From assembly GCA_001464385.1 (NCBI GenBank), contig LNFB01000279.1, forward strand, positions 1 through 61,618: 61,618 bases of DNA, read 5' to 3'. Positions 1-8,035 of this stretch are shown piece by piece; position 1 is the first letter of the stretch, and each line of letters begins with the position of its first letter. A program made the position numbers and the translations under genes. A model generated the notes under the pieces. It was not told where the DNA came from. It did no database searches and worked only from the letters and a program-made list of their open reading frames with translations. The stretch is from Deltaproteobacteria bacterium Ga0077550. GTDB lineage: Bacteria > Myxococcota_A > Polyangia > Nannocystales > Nannocystaceae.

Positions 1-25
1 GACGGAAACGAGCGGATTCGGGGGC

Positions 26-514
26 GTGCGGTTCGTGGAGGGGGAGCTCGACGCGAAGGGCCTGCGCGTCGGGATCGTCGTCAGTCGCTTCAACGCGTTC
101 ATCACCGAGCGCCTGCTGGAGGCAGCGATCGACACGCTGGTCCGCCACGGCGCCGCGCCGACCGACATCACCGTCGCCCGCGTGCCGGGTGCGTGGGAGA
201 TCCCGCAGGCGGCCGCGCGCCTCGTCGAGCGCGACGACATCGACGCCGTGATCACGCTCGGCTGCCTCATGCGCGGCGACACGATCCACTTCGATCTGAT
301 CGCGGGCGAGGTCACCAAGGGCTTGGGCGCGCTGGCCCGCGGCACCACGCCGGTGGTGTTCGGCGTGCTCACCACCGACACGCTCGAGCAGTCGATCCAC
401 CGCGCCGGGGCCAAGCACGGCAACAAGGGCGCCGAGGCTGCCCTCGCCGCGATCGAGCAGGCGCGCCTGCTGCGGGCGCTGGCCGGTCCGCCGACCAAGG
501 CCAAACGCCGATGA
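26..514 (+). CDS. ribH: 6,7-dimethyl-8-ribityllumazine synthase (riboflavin biosynthesis)
   Basis: This enzyme condenses 5-amino-6-ribitylamino-uracil with 3,4-dihydroxy-2-butanone 4-phosphate in the penultimate step of riboflavin synthesis. The 162-residue length is normal for the family. The start has the family's EGEL..GLRVGIVVSRFN pattern (the RFN segment lies in the substrate pocket), then VPGAWEIP and GCLMRGDTIHFDLI, and near the end GAKHGNKGAEAA. The GTG start gives the usual short leader before EGEL. The frame is open upstream to the window edge, so a slightly earlier start cannot be excluded. The stop overlaps the nusB start as ATGA. Confidence 0.95.
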   Translation: MRFVEGELDAKGLRVGIVVSRFNAFITERLLEAAIDTLVRHGAAPTDITVARVPGAWEIPQAAARLVERDDIDAVITLGCLMRGDTIHFDLIAGEVTKGLGALARGTTPVVFGVLTTDTLEQSIHRAGAKHGNKGAEAALAAIEQARLLRALAGPPTKAKRR

Positions 515-1002
515 GCACCGCGCACGCCGACGTCCGTCAGGCCGGCCGTGAGCTCGCGCTGGCGGTCATGTGCCACCTCGAGAGCTACCCGCCCGCGGAG
601 CACGCCACGGCGGTCGCGCTGCTGCTCGCGTCCCCACCGTCGGGCGACGCCGATGGCGAGGACGTCATCGCCCGCTTCGCCCGCGATCCCGCCACGCGGG
701 CGTTCGCCGAGTCCCTCGTCGGCGAGTGCCTCGGGCGGCTCCCCGAGATCGACGCGCTCATCGAGGCGACCTCGCGGACGTGGCGGCTGTCGCGGATGGA
801 TCGCGTCGATCGCAACGTCGTGCGCATGGCGACCGCCGAGCTGCTGCTGCGCGCCGAGGTCCCGCGCGCGGCGATCCTGTCGGAGGCCGTGCGCCTCGCG
901 GGGCGCTACGGCAGCGATCGCAGCACGTCGTTCGTGAACGGCCTCGTCGAGGATCTCGCCAAGCGCCTGCGACCCGGGCCGGAACCCGGGGCGTCGGCGT
1001 GA
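511..1002 (+). CDS. nusB: transcription antitermination factor NusB
   Basis: NusB is a small all-helical RNA-binding protein that joins NusE/S10 on boxA RNA during rRNA transcription. The 163-residue product has the family's second-half pattern: LSRMDRVDRNVVRMATAELLLR, then P.AAILSEAVRLAGRYGSDRS and FVNGLVEDLA, matching the conserved R.D..ilR.a.yEl, evA.kyg...s..fvNgvL signature. The first helix (AGRELALAVMCHLE) is more divergent. The ATG overlaps the ribH stop, and ribH-nusB pairing is common. The end overlaps the next gene as GTGA, suggesting translational coupling. Confidence 0.9.
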   Translation: MSTAHADVRQAGRELALAVMCHLESYPPAEHATAVALLLASPPSGDADGEDVIARFARDPATRAFAESLVGECLGRLPEIDALIEATSRTWRLSRMDRVDRNVVRMATAELLLRAEVPRAAILSEAVRLAGRYGSDRSTSFVNGLVEDLAKRLRPGPEPGASA

Positions 1003-1688
1003 CCGCCTTCGAGCTGCGCATCGAGCGGCTCGAACGCGGCCTGTTCGACGGCGTCTCCGGGCGCGACGGCGAGCCGCGGCAGCGGGTCGATCTGGCGATC
1101 CTCGCCTGCTTCGCGGACGAGCGGCCGCTGCGGGGGCTCGCCGCGCTGGTCGACTGGCGGCTCGCGGGCGCGCTGTCCCGCCTGCTGCGCGAGGGCTTCT
1201 GCACCGGGGCGCGCGAGGAGCTGGTGCTGTTGCCGGGCCGCCATGATCTGCCGACCGATCGCATCGTGCTCGTCGGGCTCGGTCCGCGCGCGGATCTCGA
1301 TCTCGAGGCGGCGCAGCGAGTCGCGACCGAGGCGGTCGCGATGGCGCTGCGCCTGCAGCCGCGCGACGTCCTGTTCGCGCTGCCGGCAGGCGGGGACGAT
1401 CGCGAGCTGTCCGAGGCGTTGGTCACCGGCGTCGTCCTCGGGCTGGGCGGCGAGATCCCGACGGTCGACGCCGACGCCCAGGACGCGGTGCCCGAGGCGA
1501 CGCGATCCGTCGAGACCGGCGCGCCGCGCCCCGCCGCCGTGGCCGACGATCCGATGGACGACGGCGCGGACGCGCCCGCCGACGCGCCGCCGGCCGACGT
1601 CTGCCGGTGGTGGGTCGTCGCCGATCCCCGGCACCAGGGCCGCCTGCGGCGCTTGCTCGAGGGGCCGCCCCGCGCCGCCGAGACGTAG
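999..1688 (+). CDS. stand-alone N-terminal (macro-like) domain of M17 leucyl aminopeptidase family
   Basis: The 229-residue product resembles the N-terminal domain of leucyl aminopeptidases. Visible patterns are FADERPLRGLAALVDWRLAG, LSRLLREGFCTG.REELVLLPGR and DRIVLVGLGPRADLDLEAAQRV. The catalytic half that should follow, with its two-metal site and NTDAEGRL signature, is absent: after about residue 150 the chain becomes an acidic Ala/Pro/Asp-rich tail ending in RRLLEGPPRAAET. It cannot be a peptidase by itself and may be a regulatory or binding module. It is translationally coupled to nusB. A complete M17 enzyme is encoded separately at 56150-57634. The GTG start is set by the overlap with the nusB stop. 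Confidence 0.75.
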   Translation: MTAFELRIERLERGLFDGVSGRDGEPRQRVDLAILACFADERPLRGLAALVDWRLAGALSRLLREGFCTGAREELVLLPGRHDLPTDRIVLVGLGPRADLDLEAAQRVATEAVAMALRLQPRDVLFALPAGGDDRELSEALVTGVVLGLGGEIPTVDADAQDAVPEATRSVETGAPRPAAVADDPMDDGADAPADAPPADVCRWWVVADPRHQGRLRRLLEGPPRAAET

Positions 1689-1767
1689 CGCCCGCGGCCT
1701 CCTGCGCGCCTGGGGGCCCCATGGCGTCGGCTCGCACGACGATCGCGAGACGGTCGCGCGGCCGGGC

Positions 1768-1773
1768 TATACT
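1768..1773 (+). promoter_or_regulatory. TATACT -10-like element before the chemosensory operon
   Basis: TATACT ends nine bases before the cheY ATG at 1783, and no Shine-Dalgarno lies between. If transcription starts about seven bases after the hexamer, the mRNA would be nearly leaderless. No clear -35 hexamer is visible 17 bases upstream. Position and near-consensus match are seen; promoter function is inferred. Confidence 0.5.
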
Positions 1774-1782
1774 CCTCGCCCA

Positions 1783-2166
1783 ATGACCGCGCGCGTGCTG
1801 TTGGTCGAGGATTCCCGTGCCATGCGTGCGTACGTGAGCGCGATCCTCGAGGCGAACGACTTCGAGGTCGACGAGGCCGAGAACGGCTTCGAGGCGCTGC
1901 GCAAGATCCCGCGCATGCAACTCGACGTCATCATCGCGGACGTCAACATGCCGGACGTGAACGGCATCGAGCTGACGCGGTTCGTGCGGCGGGGCCCGGG
2001 GCACGCCGACGTCGCGGTGCTCATCATCAGCACCGACGCAGCGCGCCACGACGTCGACCGCGCCCTGGCGGCGGGCGCCAACGGCTTCCTCGCCAAGCCC
2101 TTCACCGCCGAGGAGCTGCTCGCGGCGATCGAGACCGTCCGCAGCGGCGCGGGCCAGGCCCAGTAG
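1783..2166 (+). CDS. CheY-like single-domain response regulator (first gene of chemosensory operon)
   Basis: This 127-residue protein is only a receiver domain. It has the acidic pair in LLVEDS (E9, D10), phosphoacceptor D53 in VIIADVNMP, a Ser/Thr switch position in LIISTD, and the conserved lysine in FLAKPF. It should accept phosphate from the CheA encoded 24 bases downstream and pass it on by protein contact, since no output domain exists. It leads the operon; the 94 bases upstream hold the TATACT element. The ATG is chosen because the receiver fold begins at once; the open frame upstream is non-coding shadow. Confidence 0.9.
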   Translation: MTARVLLVEDSRAMRAYVSAILEANDFEVDEAENGFEALRKIPRMQLDVIIADVNMPDVNGIELTRFVRRGPGHADVAVLIISTDAARHDVDRALAAGANGFLAKPFTAEELLAAIETVRSGAGQAQ

Positions 2167-2190
2167 CGCCCGCGAGCCCTCCGTTTCGTC

Positions 2191-4299
2191 ATGAGCACGG
2201 CGCGTCCCACCACCGAATTCGTGCCCGAGGCCCAGGAGGTCGTCGAGGAATTCTCGCGTCGGCTGCTGGAGCTCGAGGCCGGCCAGCGCACCGGCGTCGA
2301 GGAGCCGGAGTCGCTGAACGCGGCGTTCCGGGCGATCCACAGCCTGAAGGGGCTCGCGGCGCTCTTCGCCGCCGGGCCGATCGCGACCCTCAGCCACAGC
2401 CTCGAGAACGCCCTCGACGCGCTGCGCCTGGGCCGGGTGCCGCTCAACGCCGCGACGCTCGACGTGCTGTTCGAGGCGGTCGAGTCGTTCGCGGCGCTGC
2501 TCGCCGCGCACGAGCACGAGACCGAGGGCCCCGGCATCGAGGGGCTGCTGGGCCGCATCGACGCGCTGGTCGGCCGCGTCCGGCCCGAGCGCGCGGCGAC
2601 CGAGCTGCCCGGCATCGACGAGTCGATCCTGAGCGTGCTCACCGAGTACGAGGAGCACCGCCTGCGCGAGAACGTCCGGCTCGGACGCACGCTCTACCGC
2701 GTCCACGCCTCGTTCGACCTGCTCGCCATCGACGTCGGCATCGAGGGACTGAAGGCGCGCCTGAAGGAGTTCGGCGAGGTCATCACGTACCTCCCCAGCG
2801 CCGACTCGAGCGCGGACGATCGCATCGACCTCGACATCCTGCTCGGCAGCAACGCCGAGCACGCCGCGGTCGCCGACGCGCTCGCCAGCGAGGGCGTCAG
2901 CGTGCACCCGCTCGTGCGCGAGGGCGCCGTGCGCGAGCCCGGCGGATCGACCAGCGCCGGCACCCACGACGTGGGGGCGGGGTACGTCGACCCGGAGCGG
3001 GTCCTCGACGACCCCGAGGTCGGCGTGGGGCACGACGTCAGCTTGCGCAGCATCAGCCGCACGGTGCGCGTCGACCTGGCGCGCCTCGACCAGCTGATGA
3101 ACCTCATCGGCGAGATCGGGGTCGCCCAGGCCACGCTGGTCGACAGCGTCGATCGACTGCGCCGACGCGGCGCCGCCCCGGACATCGCCCGCGAGCTGAG
3201 CGGCGAGCTGCGGACGCTGTCGCGCAAGGTCTCGCTGCTGCAGCAGGGCGTGCTCGACGTGCGCATGGTTCCGCTGGGCCAGGTGTTCGACAAGCTCGCC
3301 CGCGTGGTCCGCAAGCTCGGCCGCGAGGCGGGCAAGGAGATCCGGCTGTCGATCTCGGGCGAGGAGACCGAGCTCGACAAGCTCATCGTCGAGGAACTCA
3401 GCGATCCGCTGATGCACATGATCCGCAACTGCATCGATCACGGGATCGAGTCGCGGGCCGAGCGGCTCGCCACGGGCAAGCCCCCGGTGGGCCGCGTCGA
3501 GCTCCGGGCGTTCCAGCGGGGCAGCCGGGTCGTGCTCGAGGTCGAGGACGACGGCCGCGGCATCGACCTCCGGCAGATCCGCGAGAGCGCGCTGCGCCGC
3601 GGGCTGCAGCGCGAGGAGGACCTCCGCGAAATGACGCCGCAGCAGATCATCGAGCTCGTCTTCATGCCCGGGTTCACCACACGGAGCACCCCGGGCGCGC
3701 TGTCGGGCCGCGGCGTCGGCATGGACGTGGTCAAGACCAACATCTCGCGGTTGTCCGGGATCATCGACGTCAACACGACGGTGGGGCGGGGGACGACGTT
3801 CTCGATCACGCTGCCGGTGACGCTCGCGATCATCCAGGCGCTGGTGGTGCAGACCGCGGGGCAGACCTTCTGCATCCCGCTGAACTCGGTGCTCGAGTCG
3901 GTGATGGTGACGCGCAACGAGATCCGCACCGTCGACGGCGCCGAGGTGATCACGCTGCACGGCAAGACCTTGCCGCTGTGCCACCTCGCCCGGCTGTTCG
4001 AGCTGCGGCGGCAGGCGTCGCCCGAGCGCTCCCGCATCTACGTCATCGTCGTCGGCCTCGCGCAGCACCGCGTCGGGCTGGTCGTCGACGACCTGCTCGG
4101 GCAGCAGGACGTCGTCATCAAGTCGATCGGCAGCGCGCTGCGATCGATCCCCGGCATCGCGGGCGCGACCGAGCTCGGCGGTGGCCGCACCGTGCTGCTG
4201 CTCGACGTCGCCGCGCTGGTCGAGGAGGCCGTGGGTCGCGAGATCGGCGGGGCGGCCGCGAGCGCGAGCTCGCCGTCGGAGGTGACCCATGGCGCGTGA
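2191..4299 (+). CDS. cheA: CheA-type chemosensory histidine kinase
   Basis: This 702-residue cytoplasmic kinase has the full CheA layout. The HPt domain carries phospho-acceptor H50 in AIHSLKG. A middle region (about 135-250) may take the place of the response-regulator docking domain. The dimerisation segment starts near 285 (VRVDLARLDQLMNLIGEIG). The ATP-binding domain has N-box N413 (MIRNCIDHGIESR), the VEDDGRGID box (451-459) and a GRGVGMDVVK box. A CheW-like domain (about 545-690) couples to receptors or CheW. It should autophosphorylate and phosphorylate the CheY and CheB proteins of this operon. The end overlaps the next gene by 11 bases. Confidence 0.95.
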   Translation: MSTARPTTEFVPEAQEVVEEFSRRLLELEAGQRTGVEEPESLNAAFRAIHSLKGLAALFAAGPIATLSHSLENALDALRLGRVPLNAATLDVLFEAVESFAALLAAHEHETEGPGIEGLLGRIDALVGRVRPERAATELPGIDESILSVLTEYEEHRLRENVRLGRTLYRVHASFDLLAIDVGIEGLKARLKEFGEVITYLPSADSSADDRIDLDILLGSNAEHAAVADALASEGVSVHPLVREGAVREPGGSTSAGTHDVGAGYVDPERVLDDPEVGVGHDVSLRSISRTVRVDLARLDQLMNLIGEIGVAQATLVDSVDRLRRRGAAPDIARELSGELRTLSRKVSLLQQGVLDVRMVPLGQVFDKLARVVRKLGREAGKEIRLSISGEETELDKLIVEELSDPLMHMIRNCIDHGIESRAERLATGKPPVGRVELRAFQRGSRVVLEVEDDGRGIDLRQIRESALRRGLQREEDLREMTPQQIIELVFMPGFTTRSTPGALSGRGVGMDVVKTNISRLSGIIDVNTTVGRGTTFSITLPVTLAIIQALVVQTAGQTFCIPLNSVLESVMVTRNEIRTVDGAEVITLHGKTLPLCHLARLFELRRQASPERSRIYVIVVGLAQHRVGLVVDDLLGQQDVVIKSIGSALRSIPGIAGATELGGGRTVLLLDVAALVEEAVGREIGGAAASASSPSEVTHGA

Positions 4300-4861
4300 G
4301 CGCGACGCCGAGGATCTCTGGCAGTCCCTGTCGCGCAGCGGCGAGGCGTTGGCGACCGAGGAGGACTACGAACACGGGTACTCGCGCGAGGTCCGGCAGG
4401 ACCTCCGGCGATGCCTGACGTTCCGCTGCGGCGGCGAGCTCTATGGCCTGTCGATCCATGACCTCGCCGAGATCACCAAGCCGATGTCGACGACGCCGGT
4501 GCCGCGCACGGCCGACTTCGTCGTCGGCATCGGCAACGTCCGCGGCACCGTGATCCCGATGGTCGACCTGGCGCGGCGCCTGCGATTGGTCGCCCGGCGC
4601 ACGGGCACGTCGACGCGGGTGCTCATCGTGAACCACGGCGGCGAGCTGTACGGGCTGGTCGTCGACGGCGTCCACGACGTGGTCCCGATCCCGCCCGAGG
4701 CGTTCGAGCCGCCGCCGGGCGCCCTGGGCGGCGCGCGGGCGGGCTTCATCGCCGCGCTGGCGCGACACGGCGAGGAGATCCTCATCATCCTCGACCTCGC
4801 GGTGGTGCTCGACCCCCGCGACTTCGTGCGCGGCGACGCCGGACCGCGGGGGCGCGCATGA
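4289..4861 (+). CDS. cheW: CheW-like coupling protein, first copy
   Basis: This 190-residue protein is a single CheW domain after an N-terminal charged extension of about 45 residues. The core begins at LTFRCGGELYGLSIHDLAEITKP, followed by VVGIGNVRGTVIPMVDLARRL, the classic CheW stretch that contacts CheA and receptors. The end (EEILIILDLAVVLDPRDF) fits the last strand and helix. It should bridge CheA to a receptor, but no receptor gene is present here. It overlaps cheA at its start, and its stop is ATGA with the second cheW, so the three are translationally coupled. Confidence 0.9.
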   Translation: MARERDAEDLWQSLSRSGEALATEEDYEHGYSREVRQDLRRCLTFRCGGELYGLSIHDLAEITKPMSTTPVPRTADFVVGIGNVRGTVIPMVDLARRLRLVARRTGTSTRVLIVNHGGELYGLVVDGVHDVVPIPPEAFEPPPGALGGARAGFIAALARHGEEILIILDLAVVLDPRDFVRGDAGPRGRA

Positions 4862-5358
4862 GCGGCCCACGCAGCGAGGACGGCCGGCCGCAGCTCAAGC
4901 TCGCCGGGTTCCGCGTCGGCCCCGACGCTTACGCGATCGACATCATGCGGATCAAGGAGGTCATCGACGCGCGACCCCACGCGATCCGACCCGTGCCGCA
5001 CGCGCCCGACCTGATCGAGGGGGTGATCCAGCTGCGCGGTGTGGTCATCCCGGTCGTCGACCTGCGGCGCCGCTTCAACGTCGAGATCGACCCGGCGCTC
5101 GAGCGCCTCAACAAGCTCATCATCGTGAGCGTCCGCGGCCGCATCCTCGGCCTGCGGGTCGATCGCATCATCGGCGAGCTCGGCGTCTCGGCCGACTCGG
5201 TCCGGCCCGCGCCGTCGCTGCTGCGGGTCAAGGGCACCAGCCACGAGTTCTTCTCCGGCGTGTGCCGCAGCGGCGAAGAGATGGTCTTCGTCGTCAACCT
5301 CGACGCGTTGCTCGACCCAAGCCTGGGGCGCTCGACCCCGCACGGCGAGGACACATGA
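4858..5358 (+). CDS. cheW: CheW-like coupling protein, second copy
   Basis: This 166-residue CheW domain starts with LKLAGFRVGPDAYAIDIMRIKEVI and has LIEGVIQLRGVVIPVVDLRRRFN and EEMVFVVNLDALLD. It is closer to textbook CheW length than the first copy and lacks the long N-terminal extension. Two CheW proteins in one operon suggest two array interfaces or two input partners. It starts in an ATGA overlap and ends in another with the receiver-like gene. Confidence 0.9.
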   Translation: MSGPRSEDGRPQLKLAGFRVGPDAYAIDIMRIKEVIDARPHAIRPVPHAPDLIEGVIQLRGVVIPVVDLRRRFNVEIDPALERLNKLIIVSVRGRILGLRVDRIIGELGVSADSVRPAPSLLRVKGTSHEFFSGVCRSGEEMVFVVNLDALLDPSLGRSTPHGEDT

Positions 5359-6050
5359 CTCGGCCCACGGTTCTCGTCGCGCACGAACGCTCCGCCGTCC
5401 GGCACATCGTCGGCCACGTGCTCAGCCTGGAGGGCTTCGAGCCGACGCCAGCAGCGGACGCCGATGCGGTGCTCGCTGCCCTGCGCGACCGGCCGTGGGC
5501 GGGGCTCGTCCTCGACGTGGCGCTGCCGGGGACGCCGGCGTTCGAGCTTTGCGATCGCGCCCGCGAGCTCCGGGGCGAGGGGCTCGGCGCCCGCGCCATC
5601 GTGCTGGTCGCGTCGGTCTATCGCCCGACGAGCTACAAGCGCCGCCCGACGCGGCTCTACGGCGCCGACGACTACGTCGAGATCCACCACCTCGGCGACG
5701 CGCTGCCGGGCAAGCTCCGCCGCGCGCTGGGCCTCGAGGGCGCCAGCGCCGACATGCACCTCGACGCCGGCGAGGCCCTGCGCGAGCTCGGCGACGGGCG
5801 CATGGGCGAGGCCGCGGACGCCGAGCTGGCCAAGCTGATCGTCGCGGACGTCGTGCTCTACAACGGCGATCGCATCCTCGAGACCCCCGACGCCGTCTCT
5901 GCCGAGCTCGCCCTCGCCCCGGATCTGCAGGCGGCCCGCGAGCTGTTCACCCACGTGTCGCGCAGTCCGGCCGCGGCGGGATCCGATCCGATCCGCCACG
6001 CGTTCCGCGAGCTGATGGCCGCGCTGGGTCGGCCCGAGGTGCACCCATGA
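5355..6050 (+). CDS. degenerate receiver-domain protein with a C-terminal helical extension
   Basis: Residues 1-125 look like a response-regulator receiver: TVLVAHERSAVRHIVGHVL for the first strand and helix, and D54 in GLVLDVALPG at the phosphoacceptor position. The acidic pair is replaced by His10-Glu11, and the lysine loop reads YVEIHHLGD with no lysine. The stretch YRPTSYKRRPTRLYGADDY is long and basic where a normal receiver has a short loop. Residues 130-232 are helical, with ELAKLIVADVVLYNGDRI and two possible short helices, and have no recognised output domain. It may be a phosphorylation-independent signalling part or scaffold. It is coupled by ATGA overlaps to cheW and the HEAT gene. 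Confidence 0.7.
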   Translation: MTRPTVLVAHERSAVRHIVGHVLSLEGFEPTPAADADAVLAALRDRPWAGLVLDVALPGTPAFELCDRARELRGEGLGARAIVLVASVYRPTSYKRRPTRLYGADDYVEIHHLGDALPGKLRRALGLEGASADMHLDAGEALRELGDGRMGEAADAELAKLIVADVVLYNGDRILETPDAVSAELALAPDLQAARELFTHVSRSPAAAGSDPIRHAFRELMAALGRPEVHP

Positions 6051-8035
6051 CCGACGCCACGACGCTGGCGTCGGCGCTGGTGGCCCTCGGCGCGCCGACG
6101 TGGCGCGATCGCAAGCAAGCCGCGGACGCGGTGGCCCACGAGTTGGAGTCCGCGACGCCGCCGGAGGTCGACGCGGCGATCGAGCGGCTGCTCGACCTGG
6201 TGCTGAGCCCCGAGGTCGAGCCACGGGCGGGCGCCCGCGAGGTGCTCGTCCGTCACGCGGCGCTCGCCCGCGCCGCGTTGCGCCGTCGCATCGACGCCCA
6301 GCCCGAGGAGCGCGCGCTCGTCGAGTTGCTCAGCGAGATCGCCGACGCCGACGACACCGCGCGCCTCATCGAGCGCGTCGATGCGCACCGCCATGGGGCG
6401 AACATGCGGGCCGCCGCGTCGGCGGGCCTGGGTCGCATCGCCAACCCGGCCGCCGTGGAGGCGCTGCTCGGCATGCTCGACGATCCGTCCGAGACCCTGC
6501 GGATCAGCGCCCTCGATGCGCTGCGCGAGGCGTGCGCGGCGGTCGAGCCCTCGCGCATCGAGCCGCTGCTCGCGTCACCGATCTCGCGCCGCGCGGCAGC
6601 GGCCGTCCTCGGTCAGAGCCGCTCGCCGGACGCCGTGGAGCCGCTGGTCTCGCTGCTGCTCGACGCCATGGCAGGGGTCCGGGCAGCGGCGGTCGTGGCC
6701 CTCGCGCGGCTCGACGACGAGCTGGACGACGCCGGCCACACGTACGTCGTCGGGGCCGCGCTGTCGCGGGCGGACGCGGTGATCAAGGAGCGCCTGCGGG
6801 GCCTGCTCGAGCACCGCGCAGCGCTGGTGCGCCAGGCGGCGATGCGGCTGTGCGCGCTGGCCGGCGACGTCGATGCCATCACGGTGCTGCTCGAGGTCAT
6901 GGACGACCCGGTCGCGCTCGATCGCGGCATCGCGATGGTCGCCGCCTTCGGCGCCTCGGCGAACGCGGTGCTCCGCGTCGCCGCGGGTCGCGTCGCACCG
7001 TCGCAGCGCGAGCAGCTGTTCCGCCTCATCGGCGCGTTGCCTCCCGGCCGCGTCGATCCGCTGCTGCTCGAGTGCCTCACCTCTGGGCTCGGTGACGGGG
7101 GCGAAGACGCCTCGGTCGCCGCGGCCGAGTCGCTCGCGCTCATCGGCGATCGCACCTGCCTCGCGCCGCTGTACCGGGCGATGGCGCAGGACGGTCGGCT
7201 CGGCGAGTCGGCCGCCGACGCGGTCGCGGCGATCCTCGGCCGCGGGACCAACAGCGCCGAGGACCTCACGCTCATCGTCGGGTCGCCGTGGCCGAGCGAG
7301 GCGGCGCTGGCCCGCAACCTGTGTCGGGTCGCAGGCGCGCTGGGCTCGTCGCGGTGGGCACCGTCGCTCGTGGGGCTGCTCGGCTCGGCGGATTCGTCGG
7401 TGCGCGTCGCGGCGGCGATCGCCCTCGGTTCCGTGCCGGGCGATCACGAGGGCGCCGACGCGCTGGCGTTCGCGCTCGCCGACGAGGAGCCGCTCGTGCG
7501 CGCGGCGGCGTGCCGCGCCCTGGGCCAGCTCGCGGTGCCTCAGGCGCCCCAGGCCCTGCTGTCGGCGACGCACGACCGCGCGCCGCAGGTCCGCGCCGCG
7601 GCGGTCAGCGCGTTGGTGATGCTCGACAACCCGATCGCGCTGCCGCGCCTGCGGGCGATCGTCGCCGAGGACACCGCGCCCGCGGCGGTGGTCCACGCGA
7701 TCGCGGGCCTGGGTCGCTCGGGCTCCGATCAGGATCTCACGATGCTGATGAGCCTCAGCCTCTCGGCCGACCACGAGGTCGTGAAGGCCGCCGCGCGGGC
7801 GCTCGCCGGGTTCGCCCACCACCGCGCGACAGCGGCGCTGCTCGGGCTGCTCGGGCACGCGCGCTGGGACGTGCGGTGGTCGGCCGCGCAGGCGCTCGCC
7901 CGCCGCCGCGATCGCACCGCACTCGCGCCGCTGCTCCGCGTCCACGAGGACGAGCGCGATCCGCTGGTTCGCCAGGCGGTGGGCGACGCCGTCGCCGAGC
8001 TCGGGGGTACCCTCTCGGCGGAGCGACGCGGGTGA
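6047..8035 (+). CDS. HEAT/PBS-type repeat protein of the chemosensory operon
   Basis: This 662-residue protein is built almost wholly of about 30-residue helical repeats with the HEAT pattern: MRAAASAGLGRIANPAAVEA, VRAAAVVALARLDDE, VRVAAAIALGSVPGDHEGA, VRAAACRALGQLAVPQAPQA, and VRWSAAQALARRRDRTAL. No enzymatic motif, signal peptide or membrane segment is visible, so it should be a cytoplasmic solenoid scaffold. It lies between the receiver-like gene and cheR with 4-base overlaps on both sides, so it is a built-in part of this system. It may replace or support the missing receptor, or regulate CheR or CheA. Confidence 0.85.
   Translation: MTDATTLASALVALGAPTWRDRKQAADAVAHELESATPPEVDAAIERLLDLVLSPEVEPRAGAREVLVRHAALARAALRRRIDAQPEERALVELLSEIADADDTARLIERVDAHRHGANMRAAASAGLGRIANPAAVEALLGMLDDPSETLRISALDALREACAAVEPSRIEPLLASPISRRAAAAVLGQSRSPDAVEPLVSLLLDAMAGVRAAAVVALARLDDELDDAGHTYVVGAALSRADAVIKERLRGLLEHRAALVRQAAMRLCALAGDVDAITVLLEVMDDPVALDRGIAMVAAFGASANAVLRVAAGRVAPSQREQLFRLIGALPPGRVDPLLLECLTSGLGDGGEDASVAAAESLALIGDRTCLAPLYRAMAQDGRLGESAADAVAAILGRGTNSAEDLTLIVGSPWPSEAALARNLCRVAGALGSSRWAPSLVGLLGSADSSVRVAAAIALGSVPGDHEGADALAFALADEEPLVRAAACRALGQLAVPQAPQALLSATHDRAPQVRAAAVSALVMLDNPIALPRLRAIVAEDTAPAAVVHAIAGLGRSGSDQDLTMLMSLSLSADHEVVKAAARALAGFAHHRATAALLGLLGHARWDVRWSAAQALARRRDRTALAPLLRVHEDERDPLVRQAVGDAVAELGGTLSAERRG

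Noticed and set aside
1423..4290. A 955-codon minus-strand open frame opposite cheY and cheA
   Set aside because: It mirrors the codon bias of the real genes; its His/Asp/Arg-rich translation has no domain, while the plus strand has full CheA and CheY motifs.
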